Positions 34,187 through 40,320 of a stretch of DNA of 40,320 nucleotides are shown piece by piece. Within the stretch, counting starts at the first letter, position 1; every line of letters starts with the position of its first letter. The notes beneath the pieces are model-generated. The model was not told the origin of the DNA, made no database searches, and saw only the letters and a program-made list of their open reading frames with translations. The translations under genes were made by a program, and so were the position numbers. The stretch is from Phenylobacterium sp. GTDB taxonomy: Bacteria > Pseudomonadota > Alphaproteobacteria > Caulobacterales > Caulobacteraceae. Where the stretch lies: positions 1 to 40,320 of the forward strand of contig NZ_JAUXSP010000017.1 in NCBI RefSeq assembly GCF_030679875.1. Reading direction: 5' to 3'.

Positions 34187-34338
34187 AAACGGGTCACGAC
34201 TCGCCCCGGCGCCGCAATTCCGGGCGCCGGCTCCCGCCGGGCGAGAAGAAGTCGTTTCCCAAGCGTCACTTGGAGAAGCAGGCCTGCAACACCAAGGTGA
34301 AAAGCGGCAACTTAACGGCCCTCACATGGCCGGGACTG

Positions 34339-34365
34339 TTGACACCCGGGTAACGCCCGTATGCA
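34339..34365 (+). promoter_or_regulatory. Weak candidate promoter of the second TonB-dependent receptor
   Basis: TTGACA (34339-34344) and TATGCA (34360-34365) are separated by 15 bp, shorter than ideal, about 125 bp ahead of the receptor start. The spacer includes GGGTAACG, resembling the GTAAC repeats ahead of the other receptor gene. The rest of the 375-bp gap holds only the queC leader hairpin and an unassigned 5' leader. Confidence 0.3.
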
Positions 34366-34488
34366 ATCAGGGAAGCTGCGGGGGGATGTGTCGTGCGCCC
34401 CTGCTGCAACGATTGGCGCGACACTTGAGGAAACAACGACGCCGCCGAACCTCGCTGACGAGGTCGCGCCGTCCGGGGAGGGTTACGA

Positions 34489-37257
34489 ATGTCCGAATCT
34501 CTGCGCCTGCGCAGCCTGCTAGCCGCCAGCGTATCGGCCGCCGCCATGCTTGGCGTCGCCGTGCCTGCTTTCGCCCAGGATACGACCGTCGGCGACGTCG
34601 TCGTGACCGCCCAGAAAAAGGAAGAAGCGCTTCAGGACGTGCCGATCGCGGTGTCGGCCTTCAGCGCCGAGAGCCTTGAGAAGGCGAAGATCGACGGCGG
34701 CCCGAACCTGGTTCTGGCGGTGCCGAACGTGAACTTCTCCAAGGGGAACTTCACCGGCTACAACTTCCAGATCCGCGGCGTCGGCTCCAAGCTGGTCTCC
34801 GGCTCCGGCGACGCCGGCACCGGCATCCACCTGAACAACGCCCCGCTGACGGCCAACAACCTCTTCGAGTCGGAATTCTTCGACGTTGAGCGCGTGGAAG
34901 TCCTGCGCGGCCCGCAAGGCACGCTCTACGGCCGCAACGCCACCGGCGGCGTGGTCAACCTGATCTCGGCCAAGCCGACCGACGACTTCGAGGCGCTGAT
35001 CCGCCTGGAGGCCGGCAACTTCGGCAGCAAGAAGGTCCGCGGCATGGTCAACCTGCCGCTGGGCGACATGCTCGCCCTGCGCGTCGCCGGCGCCATGCTG
35101 CAGCGCGACGGCTACGGCGAGAATATCACCACGGGCAATGACGTCGATGACCGCGATCTGTGGAACATCCGCGCCACCCTGGCCTTCAACCCGAGCGACA
35201 CGTTCCGCACCTACCTGATGTGGGACCACTTCGAGGAAGACGACAGCCGTTCGCGTATCGGCAAGCAGCTCTGCGTGAAGGACACCGGTCCAGCCAGCAT
35301 CGGCGGCACGGCCTATGACGCCGACTTTGGCGGCCTCATCGGCCAGATCCAGCGCGGCTTCTTCAGCCAGGGCTGTAGCGAAGCCAGGGTCGATGATCCC
35401 AACATCCTCGGCACGCTCAATACCCAGGCGACCCTCGGCGGTCTGTTCGGGGCGCTGACTGGCCTGACCACCGGCGACGCCTTCGCCAGCCAGATGCAGG
35501 ACCCGGACGTCCGCAACATCGCGGCGGCGGCCGACCCGATCTACCGGGCCGAGACCGACATCGTTCAGTTCAACATCTCCTGGGACCTGACCGACGATCT
35601 GCTGCTGACCGCCCTCACCGGCTACAGCAAGAACTACCTGTTCACGCGCCAGGACTACAACCGCATGGTCCCGAACACGGCGTTCAACGCGTCGCCGAAC
35701 CCGGTCAACGCCTTCGCGGCCGTTCCTGGATACGCGGCCGTCATCTATCCGGCGCTGTTCCCCGGCGGCGTGGTGAACGACCCGCAGATCGGTCCGTTCG
35801 ACCGGTTCTCCACCCAGGACATCTCGGGCGGCGAAAGCACCAACTGGACCCAGGAACTGCGCCTGCAGTCGAACTTCGACGGTCCGTTCAACTTCAACGT
35901 CGGCGCGATCTACCTCGATTTCCGCTCCGAGGGCGACTACTACGTGATGTTCAATACGGGCACCGCGTACGTCCAGTTGACCAACCTGCTTGTGACAGGG
36001 GCGGCGAACTGCGCATCGACCAACCCGGCGTGTATCTTCATCGACCCCAATGAAACGCCCAACCGCTCGGGTCATAACTACTATGACAACACCGGCGAGT
36101 ATCACCTGAAGTCGCGCGCGGCTTTCGGCGAGGTCTACTGGCAGCTGTTCGACAACTTCAAGATCACCGGCGGCCTGCGCTACACGCACGACATGAAGCG
36201 CACCGAGAACCGTCCGGTGGTGCTGGCCGCCGCCGGCGGTGGCGGCATTCCGCTGGCTGCGATTCCCTACTCCTCGGCCGACTTCGAAGAGATGACCGGG
36301 CGTCTGGGTTTCGACTGGAAGCCGGATATCGCCCTGACGGACGAGACCCTGGTCTACTTGTTCTACTCGCGCGGCTATAAGGGCGGCGGCATGAACCCGC
36401 AGTGCTCGGCCGTCGTGGGTTGTCCGCCGGCGACCTTCGATCCGGAGTTCGTCGACGCCATCGAACTGGGCACCAAGAACACCCTGATGGGCGGCGCCAT
36501 GGTGCTGAACATGACGGCGTTCAAGTACGACTACATCGGCTACCAGGTCTCCAAGATCGTGAACCGCACCTCGGTGAACGAGAACATCGACGCCGAGATC
36601 AAGGGCCTGGAGCTGGAGACGGTCTGGTCGCCGATGGACGGCCTGCGCCTCAACGCGCAGATCGGCTATCTGCAGACCGAGATCACCGGTGGCGACTCGA
36701 TCGACACCTTCAACCGGACCCAGGACGATCCCAACCTGGTCCTGGTGAAGTCGAGCGCGGCGTCCAACTGCGTGGTCAGCATGGCGACCGCCCAGGCTGC
36801 CCTGGGCTTCTCCAACGCGACCAACAATCCGTTCGCGCTCCTCGGCCTCTGCGCTGGCGCCTTCGGTGCGGCGTCCGACGGGGTCGCGGTCAATCTGACC
36901 GGCAAGGAACTGCCCAACTCGCCGCACTGGACGATAGCGCTTGGCGCCCAGTACCAGTGGGAGTTCGGCGGCGGCTGGGAAGGCACCTTGCGGGCCGACT
37001 ACTACCGCCAGACCGACTCCTTCGCGCGAATCTACAACTCCGCCGCCGACCGCCTGGAAGGCTGGGAGAACGCCAACGCCACCTTCACGGTCTCCAACTA
37101 CGAAGCCGGCTGGTCGGTGGAAGCCTACGTCAAGAACATCATGGACGATGCTCCGTTGACGGACACCTACCTGACCGACGACTCGTCGGGTCTGTTCCGC
37201 AACGGCTTCTACCTTGAGCCCCGCACCTACGGTGTGGCGGTGACCAAGACCTTCTAA
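34489..37257 (+). CDS. TonB-dependent outer-membrane receptor
   Basis: 922 residues from ATG 34489, with GGGGAGGG about 8 bases upstream. Signal peptide MSESLRLRSLLAASVSAAAMLGVAVPAFAQ; TonB-box-like DVVVTAQKKEEALQDVPIAVSAF; plug motifs FQIRGVGS, EVLRGPQGTLYGRNATGGVVNLIS. A beta barrel follows with YKGGGMNPQ and ending in TYGVAVTKTF with the terminal aromatic residue. This is the 'iron complex outermembrane receptor'-type branch common in Caulobacterales and sphingomonads, which also covers carbohydrate and aromatic substrates; nothing adjacent fixes the substrate. It is followed by a strong terminator, so it is transcribed alone. Confidence 0.94.
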   Translation: MSESLRLRSLLAASVSAAAMLGVAVPAFAQDTTVGDVVVTAQKKEEALQDVPIAVSAFSAESLEKAKIDGGPNLVLAVPNVNFSKGNFTGYNFQIRGVGSKLVSGSGDAGTGIHLNNAPLTANNLFESEFFDVERVEVLRGPQGTLYGRNATGGVVNLISAKPTDDFEALIRLEAGNFGSKKVRGMVNLPLGDMLALRVAGAMLQRDGYGENITTGNDVDDRDLWNIRATLAFNPSDTFRTYLMWDHFEEDDSRSRIGKQLCVKDTGPASIGGTAYDADFGGLIGQIQRGFFSQGCSEARVDDPNILGTLNTQATLGGLFGALTGLTTGDAFASQMQDPDVRNIAAAADPIYRAETDIVQFNISWDLTDDLLLTALTGYSKNYLFTRQDYNRMVPNTAFNASPNPVNAFAAVPGYAAVIYPALFPGGVVNDPQIGPFDRFSTQDISGGESTNWTQELRLQSNFDGPFNFNVGAIYLDFRSEGDYYVMFNTGTAYVQLTNLLVTGAANCASTNPACIFIDPNETPNRSGHNYYDNTGEYHLKSRAAFGEVYWQLFDNFKITGGLRYTHDMKRTENRPVVLAAAGGGGIPLAAIPYSSADFEEMTGRLGFDWKPDIALTDETLVYLFYSRGYKGGGMNPQCSAVVGCPPATFDPEFVDAIELGTKNTLMGGAMVLNMTAFKYDYIGYQVSKIVNRTSVNENIDAEIKGLELETVWSPMDGLRLNAQIGYLQTEITGGDSIDTFNRTQDDPNLVLVKSSAASNCVVSMATAQAALGFSNATNNPFALLGLCAGAFGAASDGVAVNLTGKELPNSPHWTIALGAQYQWEFGGGWEGTLRADYYRQTDSFARIYNSAADRLEGWENANATFTVSNYEAGWSVEAYVKNIMDDAPLTDTYLTDDSSGLFRNGFYLEPRTYGVAVTKTF

Positions 37258-37280
37258 GGCGCAAGCCCTCTGAAGACAGG

Positions 37281-37312
37281 AACGGCGGGGATGCAAATCC
37301 CCGCCGTTTTTC
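37281..37312 (+). terminator. Intrinsic terminator of the second receptor gene
   Basis: A perfect 12-bp stem AACGGCGGGGAT / ATCCCCGCCGTT (37281-37292 and 37297-37308) with GCAA tetraloop, followed by TTTCTTT. It lies 24 bp after the receptor stop. Confidence 0.92.
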
Positions 37313-37320
37313 TTTGTCCG

Positions 37321-37395
37321 CTAGTGTCCCGATTCCGAAGTTCGCATGTGCTTGTGGCGGGCGCCGACGAACTTCGGAATCGATAAGGACACTAG
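37321..37395. mobile_element. 75-bp CTAG-bounded palindromic element, MITE-like (copy A)
   Basis: It begins CTAGTGTCC and ends GGACACTAG. Inner arms CGATTCCGAAGTTCG and CGAACTTCGGAATCG pair perfectly, apart from a four-base insertion (TTAT when read inward) in the right arm. The CTAG boundaries fit TA-duplicating insertion at CTAG, as described for IS630/Tc1-type elements. No coding capacity. It starts 8 bp after the receptor terminator. Confidence 0.65.
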
Positions 37396-37408
37396 CCAGT
37401 CCAGGCTT

Positions 37409-37484
37409 CTAGTGTGCTCCTGGATTTAAAGTTCGCACGCAGCCTGACCCAACACTTGGGCGAACTTTACATCCAGCACACTAG
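37409..37484. mobile_element. 76-bp CTAG-bounded palindromic element, MITE-like (copy B)
   Basis: It begins CTAGTGTGCT and ends AGCACACTAG; inner arms GGATTTAAAGTTCGC and GCGAACTTTACATCC pair with one mismatch and a three-base bulge in the left arm. It shares the CTAGTGT edge and AGTTCG core with copy A but has a different intervening sequence, so it is a related, not identical, element. 13 bp separate the two. It lies directly before the kinase gene and may contribute to its promoter. Confidence 0.65.
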
Positions 37485-37504
37485 CGCGCTTAACCTATCT
37501 TCAA

Positions 37505-39061
37505 GTGCAATCATGCATGGTGAGGGTCGGTTTGACCCTTGCGCGCGACCCAATGGACACCCTTGCCAGCTTTGTTGACGGCCGCGCGCCCCTCCAGACA
37601 GGGTCCGACTGCGCCGTGGCCCAGGCCCGCTTCGCCGCCGAGTCCGACGCCGTCGTGCTGGCCGTCTGCGATGGCGAGCGCCCGATCGGCCTGATCTCGC
37701 GTGAGGTGGCCATGGCCCAGAGGGACGGCGCCCGCCCGATAGCCGAGATCATGGATGCACAACCGGCCATCGCCCAGGCCGGCATGACCCCCTGGGGCTT
37801 CCGCGAACATCTGCTGGCGACCCGTCCCGCCGCCCTGAATCGGGGTTTCATTATCGTCGAGGACGACCGGTACGTGGGCGTCGGCACGCCCCTGACCCTG
37901 TTGACCGCCCGCCGCCCCCGCAGCCGAACGCTGCAGGACCCCGGCGCGATCCTGATCCAGCGCATGAGCGGCGAGGTCCTCCGCCACCTGGCCGGTGTGG
38001 CCGATTTCACGAACCGCCTGCGCCAGCAAAACCTGCCTCCTGACGCCCAGGCCTGCGTCCGCGCCATCCTCGAGACCGGCGAGGAGCTGACCTCAATGAT
38101 GCGTCGCGCGGTGGATCTGCACGAGGCTGACCTGGGCGTGCTGTCGTTCGACACCAGGCCCTGCCAGCTGCGCGAGCTGATGGACGCCGTGGACGCCCGC
38201 TGGAAGACCCGCGCGGCCAACAGCGGCCTGACCCTGCTGACCGCCTATGACGGCGATTCCGAAGCCGTCGCCGACATCGATGAACACCGGCTGATGCAGG
38301 TGTTCGACGCCCTGATCTATCGCGCCCTGAGCGAGACCCGCCGTGGTGCGGTCGAGGCCAGCCTGAAGGTGCGACCCACCGACAACGGCCTGATTCTCGA
38401 AGGCCGCGTGCGCGACGCCGGCGGCGACGTGAGTCCGCAGCGCCTGGCCCGCATCTTCGAGCCCGTCGGCAGCGTCGACGACCATGGCGAGGGACTGTCC
38501 ACGGGCCTGGGCATGGCGCTGGCCAGCCGCATCGCTTCGGCGGCCGGCGGCGTGATCCGCGCCGAGCCCAACCCGGGCGCCGGCGTCACGGTCGTGTTCG
38601 AGTTCATCGCCCGCCAGGCCAAGAGCGTCGCCGCCGCCGCCCCGGCCCCGTCCGAGGCCCCGGCCCACGCCGCTCACATCCTGATCGTCGACGACAACGC
38701 CACCAACCGCATGGTCGCCGAGGCCCTGTGCGAGATGTTCGACTGCACTTCGGAACAGGCGGTGGACGGTCTGGAGGCGCTGGACGCCGTGCAGGCCCGC
38801 CGCTTCGACCTGATCCTGATGGACATCAAGATGCCGCGCATGGACGGCGTGGCCGCCACCCGGGCCATCCGCGCCCTGCCCGGCCCGGTGGGCAGGACGC
38901 CGATCATCGCCCTGACCGCCAACGCCGATCCTGACGACGTGCGCGGCTACATCGAGGCGGGCATGAACGACGTGGTCGAAAAGCCGATCAAGGCCGACCG
39001 CATGCTCGCGGCCCTGCAGGCGGCCCTCGACGCGGCCGACGACCAGTCCGCGGCGGCCTGA
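37505..39061 (+). CDS. Hybrid histidine kinase with degenerate kinase core and intact receiver
   Basis: 518 residues from GTG 37505; ATG 37553 (MDTLASF) is an equally plausible start, none with a good Shine-Dalgarno. Order: a CBS-like sensory region (about 45-135), a dimerisation segment, an HATPase-like domain (about 225-370), an Ala/Pro linker and a receiver (391-510). Where kinases normally read MSHE, this protein has MSGE (residues 154-157); His161 lies five residues later. The N-box is FDALIYRAL (267-275), lacking both usual Asn, and the G1 box is DAGGD. The G2 box STGLGMALA is kept. The receiver has Asp396/397, phospho-acceptor Asp440, Thr471 and Lys493. It may act as a phosphatase, scaffold or phosphate sink. 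Confidence 0.85.
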   Translation: MQSCMVRVGLTLARDPMDTLASFVDGRAPLQTGSDCAVAQARFAAESDAVVLAVCDGERPIGLISREVAMAQRDGARPIAEIMDAQPAIAQAGMTPWGFREHLLATRPAALNRGFIIVEDDRYVGVGTPLTLLTARRPRSRTLQDPGAILIQRMSGEVLRHLAGVADFTNRLRQQNLPPDAQACVRAILETGEELTSMMRRAVDLHEADLGVLSFDTRPCQLRELMDAVDARWKTRAANSGLTLLTAYDGDSEAVADIDEHRLMQVFDALIYRALSETRRGAVEASLKVRPTDNGLILEGRVRDAGGDVSPQRLARIFEPVGSVDDHGEGLSTGLGMALASRIASAAGGVIRAEPNPGAGVTVVFEFIARQAKSVAAAAPAPSEAPAHAAHILIVDDNATNRMVAEALCEMFDCTSEQAVDGLEALDAVQARRFDLILMDIKMPRMDGVAATRAIRALPGPVGRTPIIALTANADPDDVRGYIEAGMNDVVEKPIKADRMLAALQAALDAADDQSAAA

Positions 39062-39071
39062 TACCTATTCC

Positions 39072-39145
39072 GGGGACAGTTTACCTATTTCGGCCTCGAC
39101 CTCGCGACCGACGCCGTCCTGGAACGAAATAGGTAAACTGTCCCC
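39072..39145. repeat. 74-bp element with perfect 21-bp inverted repeats
   Basis: Arm 39072-39092 (starting GGGGACAGTTTACC) is the exact reverse complement of 39125-39145, around a 32-base loop. The flank ACCTATTCCGG just to the left nearly repeats ACCTATTTCGG inside the arm. The GGGGACAGT...ACCTATT sequence resembles REP-type repeats associated with RAYT transposases, from memory. It begins 11 bp after the kinase stop; no T-run follows, so it is not a typical terminator. Confidence 0.75.
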
Positions 39146-39187
39146 TGATTAGCGCCGCCTCCGTCGCCGGAAGTCTCGCGTTTCGGA

Positions 39188-39264
39188 TGGTAGCTGGGGG
39201 CGGGATCGAACCGCCGACCTGTGGGTTATGAATCCACCGCTCTAACCATCTGAGCTACCCAGCC
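39188..39264 (-). tRNA. tRNA with CAU anticodon, probably elongator tRNA-Met
   Basis: 77 bases including encoded CCA. Acceptor stem GGCTGGG / CCCAGCT, D-arm with AGCTCAGATGGTTAGAGC, anticodon loop TTCATAA (CAT), T-arm GGCGGTTCGATCCCGCC. The acceptor does not have the initiator-type C1-A72 mismatch, so it is not initiator tRNA. A CAU anticodon could also mark lysidine-modified tRNA-Ile2; overall sequence fits the alphaproteobacterial elongator Met type better. The anticodon stem has an A-C mismatch next to the loop. Confidence 0.9.
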
Positions 39265-39386
39265 ATACGCGGCGGAGCTCCATCCGAGAGCGCAAGAGGC
39301 GGCCTTATACGGGCGCATCGGTTCCGCTTCAAGAGCACGTCATGCGGCTTGGGAAACCGGCCTTGGACAGCTAGGGTCGCGGCCGC

Positions 39387-40320
39387 ATGAGCGTCCTCCA
39401 TCTGCTCGGGTCCGGCGGCGACGGCGGCGCCGAGACCTACTTCGTCGACCTCGTCTCGGCCCTGCATCGCGCGGGGGTCGCGGAGGCCTGCGCCATTCGC
39501 CGCCACCCGGCCCGCAGCCGCGCCCTGGCCGAGGCGGGGGTGATCTCGCGCAGCTTCGGATTCGGCGGTCCGCTGGACCTGCTGACCCCGCCCCTGATCG
39601 GCGCCTGGGGTCGGCGGATGAACGCGAAGGTGATGGTCGCCTGGATGAACCGCGCGGCCCGCCACACCCCCGACGGTCCCTGGCGGCGCATCGGCCGGCT
39701 GGGGGGCTACTACAGCCTGAAGTACTACCGCGGCTTCGACCACCTGGTGGGCAACACGCGCGACATCGTCGACTGGGCCGTCGCCCAGGGCTGGCCGGCG
39801 GCGCAGGTCAGCTACATCCCCAACTTCGCCGGCGGGCCGGACGACGGCGCGCCGGTGGACCGGGCGAGCCTGGACACGCCGGAGGGCGTTCCTCTGCTGC
39901 TCGGCATGGGTCGGCTGCACGAGTCCAAGGCCCACGACGTCAGCCTCAAGGCCCTGACACAGATCCCGGACGCCTGGCTGTGGATCGCCGGCGCCGGCGC
40001 GCTGGAGGACAAGCTGAGGGCCATGGCGATCGCCCTGGGCGTGGCCGACCGGGTGAGGTTCCTCGGCTGGCGGCAGGACGCGGCGGCCCTCTATCGCGCG
40101 GCGGATGTCTGCCTGTTTCCCTCGCGGTTCGAGCCGCTGGGCAATGTGGTCATCCAGGCCTGGGCCCATGGCCTGCCCGTCGTCGCCGCCAACAGCCAGG
40201 GCCCCGGCGCCCTGATCCGCGACGGCAAGGACGGTTTTCTCATCCCCATCGATGACGCCGACCTCCTCGCAGAGCGGGTCAAGGCCGTGCTGGCCGACCC
40301 GATGCTGCGCATCCGCCTGA
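39387..40320 (+). CDS. GT4-family glycosyltransferase, 3' end beyond window
   Basis: Open from ATG 39387 to the window edge, 311 codons, so at most the last 20-40 residues are missing. The N terminus MSVLHLLGSGGDGGAETYFVDLVSALHRAG is the donor/acceptor-site start of GT-B enzymes. The C-terminal Rossmann part shows GMGRLHESKAHD, WLWIAGAGALEDKL, DRVRFLGWRQD and SRFEPLGNVVIQAWAHGLPVVA. In the EX7E motif the first Glu is present (FEPLG), the second position reads Gln (VIQAW). It would transfer a sugar from a nucleotide donor in envelope polysaccharide or LPS synthesis; donor and acceptor are not predictable. Confidence 0.9.
   Translation, partial: MSVLHLLGSGGDGGAETYFVDLVSALHRAGVAEACAIRRHPARSRALAEAGVISRSFGFGGPLDLLTPPLIGAWGRRMNAKVMVAWMNRAARHTPDGPWRRIGRLGGYYSLKYYRGFDHLVGNTRDIVDWAVAQGWPAAQVSYIPNFAGGPDDGAPVDRASLDTPEGVPLLLGMGRLHESKAHDVSLKALTQIPDAWLWIAGAGALEDKLRAMAIALGVADRVRFLGWRQDAAALYRAADVCLFPSRFEPLGNVVIQAWAHGLPVVAANSQGPGALIRDGKDGFLIPIDDADLLAERVKAVLADPMLRIRL

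Noticed and set aside
34113..34300. preQ1 riboswitch upstream of queC
   Set aside because: No recognisable aptamer core; only a GC-rich hairpin is visible.
34519..37296. 925-codon minus-strand ORF antisense to the second TonB receptor
   Set aside because: Same mirror effect; no family motifs, and it runs through the terminator of the receptor gene.
39072..39145. Terminator of the hybrid kinase gene
   Set aside because: The loop is 32 bases and no T-run follows; the sequence is better explained as a repeat element.

Overview
The window looks like chromosomal DNA of a high-GC alphaproteobacterium, most likely a member of the Caulobacterales (Caulobacter/Phenylobacterium-like). This is an inference from dense GC-rich coding on both strands, two very large TonB-dependent receptors, many four-base start/stop overlaps, GTG/TTG starts, and the sequence character of the DAHP synthase, SppA and DmdB-like acyl-CoA ligase. 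No plasmid or phage backbone is visible. Most of the window is housekeeping and nutrient-uptake DNA, with one compositionally foreign insertion of about 2 kb.

Layout. 1-2560: 3' part of a membrane-fusion protein, then an FtsX-type permease and a LolD/MacB-like ATPase (an ABC exporter operon). 2590-6203: a GXWXG/DUF4334 protein, a divergent selD/mnmH pair for 2-selenouridine in tRNA, and a lipoprotein with an HExxH motif. 6296-9752: an AbgT-family transporter and protease IV (SppA). 10055-17397, mostly minus strand: oppB-oppC, then oppA and a TonB-dependent receptor, which could form an outer-to-inner-membrane peptide uptake route; a small periplasmic protein gene on the plus strand is wedged between oppC and oppA. 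17517-21370: a DUF442/TIGR01244 phosphatase-like protein, a metallo-beta-lactamase-fold hydrolase, and an acyl-CoA ligase with an unusual C-terminal membrane extension. 21486-27279: DAHP synthase behind a complete-looking aromatic attenuator, a kinase-like two-domain protein, pdxH, a J-domain protein, a PepSY-like secreted protein and aroC, so the first and last steps of the chorismate pathway lie within 5.5 kb on the same strand.

27280-29217: an AT-richer segment carrying one unrecognised 596-residue membrane protein. It is followed by a degenerate second copy of the 3' end of aroC, which suggests integration into the aroC 3' end. 29214-32745: a tetR-VOC operon with two spaced palindromic operators, a 124-bp inverted-repeat element, a DUF1579-like protein, pirin, a stand-alone response regulator and a tiny lipoprotein. 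32752-37312: a queC-queE operon for preQ0/queuosine and a second TonB-dependent receptor with a strong terminator. 37321-40320: two tandem CTAG-bounded palindromic elements, a hybrid histidine kinase whose catalytic motifs look degenerate, a third palindromic element, a CAU-anticodon tRNA gene and the 5' part of a GT4 glycosyltransferase.

Most interesting observations: (1) a 27-codon leader peptide with six aromatic codons in a run of eight, apparently nearly leaderless, followed by mutually exclusive hairpins and a terminator in front of DAHP synthase; (2) the duplicated aroC 3' end bracketing an orphan membrane protein gene; (3) the membrane-tailed acyl-CoA ligase; (4) the hybrid kinase that lacks its usual phospho-acceptor histidine. 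All identifications were made by eye from sequence; no database search was run.
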